64,000 bases of DNA from contig JACZJL010000107.1 of NCBI GenBank assembly GCA_014860585.1, forward strand, positions 62,001 to 126,000, in the 5' to 3' direction. This DNA comes from Bacteroidales bacterium. Its GTDB lineage: Bacteria; Bacteroidota; Bacteroidia; Bacteroidales; 4484-276. A model generated the notes under the pieces. The model was not told the origin of the DNA, ran no database searches, and saw nothing but the letters and a program-made list of their open reading frames with translations. Position numbers and translations under genes: made by a program. Every line of letters begins with the position of its first letter. The first letter of the stretch is position 1. Shown one piece after another: positions 53,902 to 63,216 of the stretch.

Positions 53902-56900
53902 ATGAGTAACAATAAGTTGGAAAGCATTATTCGGGAGTTTAAGCTTACAACCATTGCCCTGAAAAACAGAAATACAGTATTTCTGCTCACCTTTCTTATT
54001 ACCCTCTTTGGTATTATTTCCTACCGCTCGTTGCCTAAAGAACTTTTCCCGGATATTGTTATCCCTACGATTATGGTTAAAACGATCTATCCCGGAAATG
54101 CACCCATTGACATCGAAAACCTGATTACCCGGCCATTGGAAAATGAGATCAACACCATAAACGGGATCAAGAAACTCTCCTCCTCATCCACACAGGACAA
54201 TTCAGATATTTTCGTCGAATTTCAAACCGATGTTGACATTAAAGCCGCACTGCAGGATGTTAAGGATGCCGTTGACCGGGTGAAAGGGGACTTACCGGGC
54301 GATCTGCCTGTTGACCCGATCATTCTTGATATAGATTTTTCAGAATTCCCAATCATCAATATCAACCTGTCCGGTAATTTTTCGCTTAACGAACTGAAAC
54401 GTTTTGCAGATTTCCTGGAAGAAGAAATTGAAGCCGTTCCCGAAATTTCCAAAGTTGAGATTACCGGCATTGACGAGCGTGAAATTCAAATCAATGTTAA
54501 TCCCATGCTCCTCGATGCTTTTGAGTTAAGTTTTCAGGATGTCGAAACGGCCATCATGCAGGAAAATGTTTCAATTGCCGGAGGCTCGGTGATGTTTGCT
54601 GACAGTTCGCGATGGGCTATCCGTACAATGGGTGAATTTACTGATGTGCGGGAAATTGAAGATGTGATATTGAAGCAGGAGGGTGGAAACATTGTTTATC
54701 TGCGCGATTTGGCCACCGTAGAAGACACCTATGCTTACCCGATGAGCTTTGCCCGTCTTGATAACCAGCCGGTTGTTTCGTTACAGGTAGTGAAAAAAGC
54801 CGGTGAAAACCTGCTTTCGGCTACCGACAAAATTTTTATTGTCCTTGACGAAGCCAGAAAATCAGGCGCTCTGCCCGACGACCTGAATATTTCCATCACC
54901 AATGACCAATCAGAAGAAATACGCAACCAACTCACCAACCTCGAAAACAGCGTGATCATGGCTGTGATCCTGGTGATCCTTATCCTCTATTTTTTCCTTG
55001 GATTGAAAAATGCACTGTTCGTGGGGATTGCTATTCCGGTCAGCTTGCTCATGTCGTTCATGATTTTTGCCATTGCTGACATACAGATCAATATGATCGT
55101 TTTATTCTCCCTCATACTCGCCCTCGGCTTACTCGTAGATAATGCCATTGTGGCCGTGGATAACATTTACCGGTATGTCGAAAGAGGGTACCCTGCTTTC
55201 GAGGCTGCCAGGAGGGCCATCGGCGAGATTGCCTGGCCAATCATCACCTCAACGGCTACAACGCTTGCAGCATTTTTACCCCTTGTTTTCTGGACTGGAA
55301 TTACGGGTGAGTTTATGAAGTTCCTGCCGATTACCCTCATCATTGTCCTGACCTCATCCTTGTTTGTCGCGTTGGTAATTGTTCCGGTATTTTCCGGAAC
55401 CTTTTTCAAAGATAAATCCCTTACAACCAGCATTGAGCTTCATCCCGACAAACGGCGTAAGAAAACCATCAACAGGTTGGTTATTATTGGATTACTTGCC
55501 CTGGCGGGAGGATTATTCCATCTTTCCAAAGCAACACTCATTGGTAATATTTTTTTATTGGTCGCCTTTTTAATCGCAATTGGATATTTCATTTTCCGTA
55601 ACCTTGAGATTCTTTTCCAGGAAAAAATACTTCCGTTCAATGAACGAATCTATGCAAGCACGCTGCGTTATGCACTAAAGGGGAAAAGGCCTTATTGGTT
55701 TATCCTTGGAACAGTGGCGTTTCTGATCATCTCATTAAGCTTTTATGTGGTCAGAAGCCCCAATGTGTTATTTTTTCCTGAAAGTGATCCTAATTTTATC
55801 AATATTCTGGTGGAACTTCCAATTGGAACCGACATCAAAAAAACCGATGAAAAATTGAAGGAAATTGAACGGCATGTTGAGGAAATCATCAAACCCTTCC
55901 GGCATATTGTTAAATCTGTGTTGACCACGGTTGGCCGTGGTGCTGTTGGCGAGATGGAGATGGCCGCCGGTGATACGCCACACAGAGGACGAATTACAGT
56001 CACTTTTGTGAAATTTGAAGACCGAAATGGATTCAATACGAACGAAATCTTGGCCGAATTGAGTAATCATTTGATTGGGAAATATCCTGGAATTGACTTT
56101 AACATTGTGCAAAACATGACAGGCCCTCCTACAGGCCCTCCTGTAAATATCGAAATCAGCGGAAGAAATTTCGAACGGCTTGTTGCGATTTCCAACGATA
56201 TTATTAATAAAATTGAAGTCTCGGGAATTGAAGGACTTGAAGGGTTGAAAATGGACCTTGATGTGGATAAACCGGAAATCATTGTTCACATCGACAGGGA
56301 TATGGCCAGAAGGTTTGGTGTGTCAACTTATTCAGTAGCCAATACCATCCGCACTGCGTTGTTCGGAAAAGAAGTATCCGATTTCAAAATCGGAGAGGAA
56401 GAATTTCCCATTCAACTTCGCCTGCAGGAAGATTACCGCAATAATCTTGCAAGCCTGATGAACCAGCGAATCACATTCAGGAGCCAGAGTACGGGTAAGA
56501 TTATGCAGGTGCCGATTTCGGCTGTGGCAAATGTGGAATACAGCAAAACCTACGGCGCCGTTAATCGAATCGGGTTAAAAAGGGTTGTGACATTGACATC
56601 CAATGTACTGCCAGGTTACAATGCCACAGCGTTAAACCTTGAGCTCAGCGAACTGCTTAAAAACTACCAGATGCCCGAAGGTTACGCATATGCTTTCACC
56701 GGTGAACAGCAGGAACAACAGGAATCCATGGATTTTTTGATAATTGCTATGTTTATTGCCGTTTCACTCATCGGCCTGATCCTCGTTTCACAGTTCAATT
56801 CTGTCATTAAACCCCTTATCATTATCGGGAGCGTGGTATTTTCAACTGCCGGTGTGTTTTTCGGGCTGGCACTATTCAACATGGAGTTTATTGTGATTAT

Positions 56901-57366
56901 GACAGGTATAGGAATCGTCAGCCTTGCAGGGGTTGTAGTAAATAATGCGATTGTGCTGATTGACTACACTGATTATCTTCAAAAACAAAAAAAAGCCGAA
57001 CAAGACCTGGCTGAAGAAGATTTTCTTCAGCCCGACGATTCGATTTCCAGTATTCAACAAGCCGGTGAAACACGTTTCCGCCCGGTTATACTCACGGCGA
57101 TCACTACAGTGCTCGGGCTGATCCCACTCGCTGTCGGGCTCAACATTGACTTCATTTCACTGATGACAACACTTAATCCGCGTATCTATTTTGGAGGCGA
57201 CAATGCCGCGTTCTGGAGTCCCATGTCGTGGACGATCATCTTTGGACTGCTGGTAGCAACCTTCCTCACACTGGTCGTCGTTCCGTGCATGTACCAGGTT
57301 ATCCAGTCCACACAACGAAAAATTAGTTTTTGGAGAAAACCCGAAGCAAATGTTGTTCTCAAATAG
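53902..57366 (+). CDS. RND-family efflux pump, inner-membrane transporter (AcrB/HAE-like)
   Basis: 1154 residues, 12 predicted transmembrane segments in two repeats with large periplasmic loops, as in RND pumps. The start ALKNRNTVFLLTFLITLFGI and PGNAPIDIENLITRPLENEI are typical. The TM4 acidic pair of AcrB is here Asp-Asn (GLLVDNAIVAVDNIYRYVE), and the TM10 Lys is Asn (GVVVNNAIVLIDYTDYL). The proton relay therefore differs from AcrB but is like other broad RND permeases with a single Asp. There is an extra hydrophobic stretch at about 520-575 before the second half. It works with the adaptor immediately upstream. Substrates are unknown. Confidence 0.93.
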   Translation: MSNNKLESIIREFKLTTIALKNRNTVFLLTFLITLFGIISYRSLPKELFPDIVIPTIMVKTIYPGNAPIDIENLITRPLENEINTINGIKKLSSSSTQDNSDIFVEFQTDVDIKAALQDVKDAVDRVKGDLPGDLPVDPIILDIDFSEFPIININLSGNFSLNELKRFADFLEEEIEAVPEISKVEITGIDEREIQINVNPMLLDAFELSFQDVETAIMQENVSIAGGSVMFADSSRWAIRTMGEFTDVREIEDVILKQEGGNIVYLRDLATVEDTYAYPMSFARLDNQPVVSLQVVKKAGENLLSATDKIFIVLDEARKSGALPDDLNISITNDQSEEIRNQLTNLENSVIMAVILVILILYFFLGLKNALFVGIAIPVSLLMSFMIFAIADIQINMIVLFSLILALGLLVDNAIVAVDNIYRYVERGYPAFEAARRAIGEIAWPIITSTATTLAAFLPLVFWTGITGEFMKFLPITLIIVLTSSLFVALVIVPVFSGTFFKDKSLTTSIELHPDKRRKKTINRLVIIGLLALAGGLFHLSKATLIGNIFLLVAFLIAIGYFIFRNLEILFQEKILPFNERIYASTLRYALKGKRPYWFILGTVAFLIISLSFYVVRSPNVLFFPESDPNFINILVELPIGTDIKKTDEKLKEIERHVEEIIKPFRHIVKSVLTTVGRGAVGEMEMAAGDTPHRGRITVTFVKFEDRNGFNTNEILAELSNHLIGKYPGIDFNIVQNMTGPPTGPPVNIEISGRNFERLVAISNDIINKIEVSGIEGLEGLKMDLDVDKPEIIVHIDRDMARRFGVSTYSVANTIRTALFGKEVSDFKIGEEEFPIQLRLQEDYRNNLASLMNQRITFRSQSTGKIMQVPISAVANVEYSKTYGAVNRIGLKRVVTLTSNVLPGYNATALNLELSELLKNYQMPEGYAYAFTGEQQEQQESMDFLIIAMFIAVSLIGLILVSQFNSVIKPLIIIGSVVFSTAGVFFGLALFNMEFIVIMTGIGIVSLAGVVVNNAIVLIDYTDYLQKQKKAEQDLAEEDFLQPDDSISSIQQAGETRFRPVILTAITTVLGLIPLAVGLNIDFISLMTTLNPRIYFGGDNAAFWSPMSWTIIFGLLVATFLTLVVVPCMYQVIQSTQRKISFWRKPEANVVLK

Positions 57367-57402
57367 GTAGGTTTACAAATCATAGTTCCAGATCTAATTC
57401 CG

Positions 57403-57457
57403 GTTTTCGGCGTAAATATTGGAATTATAGTCCTGTTTTCGGCGTAAATATTGGAAT
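57403..57457 (+). repeat. Two perfect 23-bp direct repeats upstream of the DUF4143 ATPase
   Basis: GTTTTCGGCGTAAATATTGG followed by AAT occurs at 57403-57425 and again at 57435-57457, starts 32 bases apart. The second copy covers the putative -33 box of the next gene, so this could be an operator. Confidence 0.7.
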
Positions 57458-57484
57458 AGTATTCGCGTTTTTTATGTATCTTTG
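57451..57484 (+). promoter_or_regulatory. Promoter of the DUF4143 ATPase gene
   Basis: TTG at 57451-57453 and TATCTTTG at 57477-57484 are 23 bases apart, fitting the Bacteroidota promoter pattern. The ATG at 57529 is 45 bases downstream. Confidence 0.55.
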
Positions 57485-57528
57485 CCGGTATCTTGATAAA
57501 ATATCCAGATTGAAATTTGAATAAAACA

Positions 57529-58776
57529 ATGAAAAACAGAAAGATATCGGATTTGATCATTCAAAAAAGCAATTTGAAGAATGGCCGAATCATCGTTCTT
57601 ACAGGTGCAAGGCAAACAGGAAAGACCACTTTAGTTCGAAGATTATTTCCGGATTACGAATATATTTCCATCGAAGACCCTGTGATGCGGGGTCAATATA
57701 CCCAGTTGACAGCTCAACAGTGGAAAACACTTTATCCAAAAGCCATTCTTGACGAAGTTCAAAAAGAGCCGACATTGATCGAAAGTATCAAATCCGTTTA
57801 CGACCAATGGGAAGAACCGAGGTATTTACTGCTGGGTTCAAGCCAGCTTTTATTATTGGAAAAAGTCAAAGAAAGTCTTGCCGGCAGAACAAGCATCATC
57901 GAATTTTATCCCTTGACCCTACCAGAATTGCGCACCAATTCGTGGGATGACCCTGTTGAAGATTCTCTTTTTCAGATAGAACTCAAAGGGCAGGGGACCG
58001 AAACATATCTTCCTTCGTTTTTGATGGATGCGAATATGGCAGCAAAACAAAATGCTCTCGGGCATTATACCCGTTTTGGAGCTTACCCGGCTGTTTCGGA
58101 TGATGAACTGAATGATGAAGAAAAATATGGTTGGCTACGAGATTTCGTAAAAACCTACCTTGAACGCGACATTCGCGACCTGGCAAATTTCCGCGACCTT
58201 GAGCCCTTTGTGAAACTCCAGCGCTTTCTTGCACTCAATACAGCTTCGCTGCTTAATGCCTCGGATATTGCAAACAGACTGGGAATCACCTCAAAAACAG
58301 TTTTGCGCTACATTCAATATTTTGAAATCAGTTACCAGGCTTTAATCCTTCAGGCATGGGCGCTCAATCCAAATAAACGGTTGTCCAAAATGCCCAAAAT
58401 TCACTATCTCGATCAGGGCATAGTGCAGGCCGTAATCCAAAAACAAGGCGGATTGACAGGTAATGAATTTGAAAGCTTGATCGTCGCCGAAATTTACAAG
58501 CAGATAAAAACGATAAATGTTCAGGTACAGTTGAGCCATTTACGTACACACGACGGCAAAGAAGTTGACCTACTGATCGAATTCCCTGATTTCTTCTACG
58601 CCATTGAAATCAAAATGACTCAAAAGGTGAATAAATCAGATGCAAAACATCTCTCCGGCCTTGAGGATATTCTAAATAAACCCGTTAAGAAAGCCTTCCT
58701 GCTTTCCAACGATCCACAAACCCAAACCTTTGATGACAAAACAATTGCTTTGCATGTAGGAATGTTTTTAGGTTGA
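57529..58776 (+). CDS. AAA-family ATPase with DUF4143 C-terminal domain
   Basis: 415 residues from MKNRKISDLIIQKSNLKNGR. The ATPase domain (AAA_14 type) has Walker A LTGARQTGKTTLVRRLFP and Walker B KAILDEVQKEP, followed by a sensor-like YLLLGSSQLLLLEKVKESLA. A winged-helix-like segment (NASDIANRLGITSKTVLRYI) leads into the DUF4143 part, which has a PD-(D/E)xK-like core GKEVDLLIEFPDFFYAIEIK. These proteins are common, frequently transferred, and of unclear role. The ORF can be extended upstream by a TTG start, but the ATG fits the promoter. It is a single-gene unit between unrelated neighbours, with a duplicated motif in its promoter. Confidence 0.9.
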   Translation: MKNRKISDLIIQKSNLKNGRIIVLTGARQTGKTTLVRRLFPDYEYISIEDPVMRGQYTQLTAQQWKTLYPKAILDEVQKEPTLIESIKSVYDQWEEPRYLLLGSSQLLLLEKVKESLAGRTSIIEFYPLTLPELRTNSWDDPVEDSLFQIELKGQGTETYLPSFLMDANMAAKQNALGHYTRFGAYPAVSDDELNDEEKYGWLRDFVKTYLERDIRDLANFRDLEPFVKLQRFLALNTASLLNASDIANRLGITSKTVLRYIQYFEISYQALILQAWALNPNKRLSKMPKIHYLDQGIVQAVIQKQGGLTGNEFESLIVAEIYKQIKTINVQVQLSHLRTHDGKEVDLLIEFPDFFYAIEIKMTQKVNKSDAKHLSGLEDILNKPVKKAFLLSNDPQTQTFDDKTIALHVGMFLG

Positions 58777-58850
58777 ATTATTACTTTTGCCCCACATTAA
58801 AAATTGAATTTCCCATTTTATACTTTGGCATTTAATTTAAAGATAAAGAT

Positions 58851-60746
58851 ATGGTTGACATGAAACAAAATGAAGAGCAGCGCAGGCTGTTTGAGGAGTT
58901 CCCGCCGGTTTCCACGCAGGAGTGGGAAGCGTTGATTAATGAAGACCTCAAAGGGGCAGATTATGAGCGAAAGCTGGTGTGGAAAACCATGGAAGGATTC
59001 GACGTGAGGCCTTACTATAGGAAAGAGGATCTGGAAAAAATCAGCTATTTAAAGGTTTTCCCGGGCGATTTCCCGTTTGTCAGAAGCGGGCGCAAAAAGG
59101 AAAACAACTGGTTCGTCAGACAGGACATCAGGGTTGGAGATATCAACCAGGCGAATAAAAAAGCGCTCGACATCCTGATGAAGGGCATCGACTCGCTGGG
59201 CTGGGTGCTTGATGAACAAAAAGACCCGACCATAGACGAAATTGAGCAGTTGATGGAAAACATCTACGCGCAAATCGTGCAGGTGAATTTCGTCTGTGGA
59301 AAGCAAGCTCCAAAGATCCTCGATATCTACCTGGCTTTGGTAAAAAAATACAACCGCGATCTGGATAAAATACATGGCTCTGTGGATTTTGATCCAATAG
59401 GCCGGTTGCTTAGTACGGGGGGCTTTTATGAATCAGAAGTTGCTGATTTTGATGCTTGTGCAAAAATTATTGAGGCGTCAAGTCATGTACCCCATTTCCG
59501 CACTCTGGCTGTCAGCGCCTTCGTTTTTAAAAATGCCGGGTCGTCCATTGTCGAAGAACTGGCTTTTGGAATGGCTTATGGCAATGAATATCTGCAACGA
59601 ATCACCGAAAAAGGGATTTCGATCGATGATGTAGCCCCTAACCTGAAATTTCATTTTGGGGTAAGCTCCAATTATTTTATGGAAATCGCCAAGATCAGGG
59701 CAGCGCGGTTGCTTTGGGCAAAAATTGTAAATGCGTATGGACCATCAGATGCCGAATTTACCAGAACCCATATTCATTCCATCACCAGCGACTGGAACAA
59801 GACATTGTATGATCCATATGTAAACATGCTCCGCACAACCACCGAAGCCATGTCGGCAATTATCGGGGGGACCAATTCACTCACCGTTCGTCCATTTGAT
59901 GCAATTTTTGGAGAACCGTCCGGTTTTTCCGAGCGGATTGCACGCAACCAGCAGCTTTTGCTTAAAGAGGAATCATATCTGGATAAAATAGTTGACCCGG
60001 CCGCCGGCTCCTATTATATCGAAACCCTGACCGATTCCATCGCAGAACAAGCCTGGAAAATATTCCTCGAAGTGATGGATATGGGCGGATTTGTTGCTGC
60101 TTTTAAAAAAGGGTTTGTTCAGGAAAAAATCAATAAAACTGCTAAAAGCAGGGATATAGCCATTGCCAGCCGAAGAGAAATACTTGTTGGAACAAATCAA
60201 TATCCCAATTACAGTGAGTACCTCAACAAACCGGTTGACCAGACAGTTCTTGAACCGACTGATCATTCGATCGAAAACCCTGTGGCTAAGCCGTTGAAAC
60301 CTTATCGTGGTGCACAGCAGCTGGAGAAACTTCGCGCAGCAACAGACAACTACTCGCTTTCGGCAAAACGTCCGGCAGCATTTATGCTCACTTTCGGCAG
60401 CCTCGCCATGCGCAGGGCGCGTTCACAATTTTCCGGGAATTTCTTTGGCTGCGCCGGAATCAGTATTATTGACAACGATGGGTTTAAAACCGTTGATGCT
60501 GGTGTTGATGCTGCATTGAAAAGCGAAGCCGAAATTGTTGTGATTTGTGCTGCTGATGAGGATTACCCGGTGATTGCTCCTGAAATCAGGGAGAAAATAG
60601 GCGATAAAGCCATCGTTGTGGTGGCCGGTTATCCCAAAGAGGTTGAAGAATTGAAGGCAAAAGGGCTGAGGTATTTCATTCATGTCAAATCCAACTTACT
60701 GGAAACACTCAGAGAATTTCAGCAATTGTTGGGGATTATGGCTTAA
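58851..60746 (+). CDS. mutA: Methylmalonyl-CoA mutase small (beta) subunit
   Basis: 631 residues. Partner of the catalytic subunit in the adenosylcobalamin-dependent interconversion of methylmalonyl-CoA and succinyl-CoA (propionate metabolism). The start EEQRRLFEEFPPVSTQEWEALINEDLKG is typical of Bacteroidota MutA. The barrel region has RTHIHSITSDWNKTLYDPYVNMLRTTTEAMSAIIGG. The C-terminal cobalamin-like domain lacks the DxHxxG motif (FFGCAGISIIDNDGF in its place), as expected for the non-catalytic subunit. A second ATG two codons downstream cannot be excluded. mutB follows after 51 bases. Confidence 0.95.
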   Translation: MVDMKQNEEQRRLFEEFPPVSTQEWEALINEDLKGADYERKLVWKTMEGFDVRPYYRKEDLEKISYLKVFPGDFPFVRSGRKKENNWFVRQDIRVGDINQANKKALDILMKGIDSLGWVLDEQKDPTIDEIEQLMENIYAQIVQVNFVCGKQAPKILDIYLALVKKYNRDLDKIHGSVDFDPIGRLLSTGGFYESEVADFDACAKIIEASSHVPHFRTLAVSAFVFKNAGSSIVEELAFGMAYGNEYLQRITEKGISIDDVAPNLKFHFGVSSNYFMEIAKIRAARLLWAKIVNAYGPSDAEFTRTHIHSITSDWNKTLYDPYVNMLRTTTEAMSAIIGGTNSLTVRPFDAIFGEPSGFSERIARNQQLLLKEESYLDKIVDPAAGSYYIETLTDSIAEQAWKIFLEVMDMGGFVAAFKKGFVQEKINKTAKSRDIAIASRREILVGTNQYPNYSEYLNKPVDQTVLEPTDHSIENPVAKPLKPYRGAQQLEKLRAATDNYSLSAKRPAAFMLTFGSLAMRRARSQFSGNFFGCAGISIIDNDGFKTVDAGVDAALKSEAEIVVICAADEDYPVIAPEIREKIGDKAIVVVAGYPKEVEELKAKGLRYFIHVKSNLLETLREFQQLLGIMA

Positions 60747-60797
60747 GCAAATCACCTCAGATTTATCAAATACAAAATCATTCAAAAGGAAGATAGC

Positions 60798-62951
60798 ATG
60801 AAACCAAATTTCAAAAACATCAATATAAAATATTCGGTAAAAGCTGGAATGACGGGTGCTGAATGGGACAAGCAGAACAACATCGTAAAAACCTGGCTGC
60901 CCCCTGAGCAAATCTCCCTGAAATCGGTTTATACCGAGGATGACCTTGCAGGCATGGAGCACCTAAGCTATGCAGCAGGCATTCCGCCGTTTTTAAGAGG
61001 CCCCTACTCAACCATGTACGTTCAGCGCCCCTGGACAGTGCGTCAGTATGCAGGATTTTCCACTGCCGAGGAATCCAACGCTTTTTACCGTCGCAACCTG
61101 GCTGCCGGGCAAAAAGGGCTTTCGATAGCCTTTGACCTGGCTACACACCGCGGGTACGACTCCGATCATGAGCGCGTTGTTGGGGATGTCGGAAAAGCAG
61201 GGGTAGCCGTGGATTCAATTCTCGATATGAAAATCCTTTTCGACCAGATTCCGCTGGACAAAATGTCGGTTTCGATGACGATGAACGGCGCGGTGCTGCC
61301 TGTGATGGCCTTTTATATTGTAGCCGGCTTGGAGCAGGGCGTAAGTCTTGAGCAATTGTCGGGAACAATCCAGAACGACATCCTGAAAGAATTCATGGTG
61401 CGCAACACTTACATTTACCCGCCATTGCCTTCAATGCGCATTATTGCCGACATATTTAAATATACGTCGAAGCACATGCCTAAGTTCAACTCGATCAGTA
61501 TTAGCGGCTACCACATGCAGGAGGCCGGCGCCACTGCTGATATTGAGCTGGCCTACACCCTTGCTGACGGACTTGAATATTTACGTACCGGAGTTCAGAC
61601 CGGGTTGGATATAGATGCATTCGCTCCACGACTTTCATTCTTTTGGGCAGTGGGAATGAATCACTTTATGGAAATTGCCAAAATGCGTGCCGCCAGGATG
61701 CTTTGGGCAAAAATGGTAAAACAGTTCAACCCGAAAAATCCTAAATCCATGGCCCTTCGCACGCACTGCCAAACATCCGGTTGGAGTCTGACAGAACAAG
61801 ACCCATATAACAATGTCGCCCGCACCTGCGTCGAGGCTATGGCCGCAGCGCTGGGACACACACAATCGTTGCACACCAACGCTCTGGATGAAGCCATTGC
61901 CCTGCCCACCGACTTTTCTGCCCGTATCGCCCGCAACACACAGATTTATCTCCAGGAGGAAACTGACATTTGCCGTGTAGTTGATCCCTGGGCCGGCTCT
62001 TATTATGTCGAAACGCTGACGCACGAGATAGCACACAGGGCGTGGAAACTCATCGAGGAAGTGGAAGAACTGGGCGGTATGGCAAAAGCCATCGAAACCG
62101 GAGTTCCAAAAATGCGCATCGAGGAAGCTGCAGCGCGTAAACAAGCACGGATTGACTCTCATAAAGATGTCATCGTTGGGGTAAACAAATATCGTCTCGA
62201 AAAGGAAGACCCTATCGAAACACTTGAAGTTGACAATACCGCAGTAAGGACAGCCCAACTCAAACGCCTCGAAAAACTCCGGTCTGAACGCAATCAGGAT
62301 GAGGTTAATGAGGCGCTTCAGGCCATCACCAAAGCTTGCGAAACCGGTGAGGGCAATCTCCTGGAACTGGCTGTTGAAGCAGCTAAACGACGGGCATCGC
62401 TTGGCGAAATTTCATTTGCCTGCGAAAAAGTATTTGGTAGATATAAAGCAGTGATCCGGTCAATTTCCGGGGTTTATTCATCCGAATCCAAGGGTGATGA
62501 TAAATTTAAGAAAGCCTGCCAGATGGCCGATGAATTTGCCGTGATGGAGGGCCGCCGCCCAAGGATCATGATCGCCAAAATGGGTCAGGATGGGCATGAC
62601 CGTGGAGCAAAAGTAGTTTCGACGGGTTATGCCGACATGGGCTTTGATGTGGACATCGGACCGTTGTTCCAAACCCCCGCCGAAGCGGCCAGGCAAGCTG
62701 TCGAAAATGATGTTCATATCCTCGGTGTGTCGAGCCTTGCAGCCGGACACAAAACACTGGTTCCACAAGTGATTGAGGAATTGAAAAATGCTGGTCGTGA
62801 AGACATCATGGTGATTGTGGGCGGAGTAATTCCATCGCAGGATTATCAATTCCTCTATGATGCCGGCGTAGTGGCTGTCTTTGGACCCGGTACGGTTATT
62901 TCCGAAGCCGGTATCAAAATCCTGGAAATTTTGATCGAATCGAGAAAATAG
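60798..62951 (+). CDS. mutB: Methylmalonyl-CoA mutase large (alpha) subunit
   Basis: 717 residues, catalytic subunit. The N-terminal TIM barrel has [23 protein letters not shown] and [20 protein letters not shown]. The C-terminal cobalamin-binding domain shows the DxHxxG base-off motif as [12 protein letters not shown] near residue 596, then [12 protein letters not shown] and FGPGTVI. AAGGAAGA lies just before the ATG as a good ribosome-binding site. It forms an operon with mutA. The usual chaperone MeaB and the epimerase are not in the window. A palindromic repeat element follows 24 bases after the stop and may end the transcript. Confidence 0.98.
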   Translation: MKPNFKNINIKYSVKAGMTGAEWDKQNNIVKTWLPPEQISLKSVYTEDDLAGMEHLSYAAGIPPFLRGPYSTMYVQRPWTVRQYAGFSTAEESNAFYRRNLAAGQKGLSIAFDLATHRGYDSDHERVVGDVGKAGVAVDSILDMKILFDQIPLDKMSVSMTMNGAVLPVMAFYIVAGLEQGVSLEQLSGTIQNDILKEFMVRNTYIYPPLPSMRIIADIFKYTSKHMPKFNSISISGYHMQEAGATADIELAYTLADGLEYLRTGVQTGLDIDAFAPRLSFFWAVGMNHFMEIAKMRAARMLWAKMVKQFNPKNPKSMALRTHCQTSGWSLTEQDPYNNVARTCVEAMAAALGHTQSLHTNALDEAIALPTDFSARIARNTQIYLQEETDICRVVDPWAGSYYVETLTHEIAHRAWKLIEEVEELGGMAKAIETGVPKMRIEEAAARKQARIDSHKDVIVGVNKYRLEKEDPIETLEVDNTAVRTAQLKRLEKLRSERNQDEVNEALQAITKACETGEGNLLELAVEAAKRRASLGEISFACEKVFGRYKAVIRSISGVYSSESKGDDKFKKACQMADEFAVMEGRRPRIMIAKMGQDGHDRGAKVVSTGYADMGFDVDIGPLFQTPAEAARQAVENDVHILGVSSLAAGHKTLVPQVIEELKNAGREDIMVIVGGVIPSQDYQFLYDAGVVAVFGPGTVISEAGIKILEILIESRK

Positions 62952-62974
62952 AAAGATCATCCCTGATATTCATC

Positions 62975-63134
62975 AAAAGAGGCTGTCTCAAAAGTCTTTC
63001 ATTTGGATTTTCAACGTTTTTTGACCCTTGATCCCTAAAGGGAAAACATTGAAAATCAGGCTCCCTTTAGGGACGGGGTAAACCTGATTTTCAACTGTTC
63101 GGGTTAAATCCAGACTTTTGAGACAGCCTCTTTT
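62975..63134. repeat. Nested palindromic intergenic element (copy 2)
   Basis: The outer inverted repeat is perfect over 23 bp (62975-62997 against 63112-63134), ending in a T-run that could act as a terminator. Inside there are three alternating copies of GATTTTCAA/TTGAAAATC. 63006-63020 pairs with 63043-63057 (one mismatch), and 63049-63060 pairs with 63083-63094, so the middle copy is again shared by two alternative hairpins. Read on the opposite strand, the arrangement, including TACCCC and CCCTTTAGGG-like blocks, follows that of copy 1 at 33496-33685. Confidence 0.8.
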
Positions 63135-63216
63135 TTGTTGAATGAAAAGGGTTTATATTAAAAATGGGGGGTTCGCGCCTGAATGATCTATCCCACTTCT
63201 TTACACAGCAATCTTG

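Noticed and set aside
57403-57457. Possible CRISPR remnant (two 23-bp direct repeats)
   Set aside because: Only two copies with a 9-base gap, no further repeats and no cas genes. The position over a promoter favours an operator.
60423-60683. Loss of the cobalamin motif in mutA as a sign of decay
   Set aside because: The small subunit of two-subunit methylmalonyl-CoA mutases normally lacks DxHxxG; mutB has it intact.
61635-62258. 207-codon minus-strand ORF inside mutB
   Set aside because: Fully opposite an unmistakable mutB; a shadow frame.
62975-63134. Insertion sequence end
   Set aside because: The 23-bp terminal inverted repeat is IS-like, but the 160-bp element has no coding capacity and no target-site duplication I could see. 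It is kept as a palindromic repeat.
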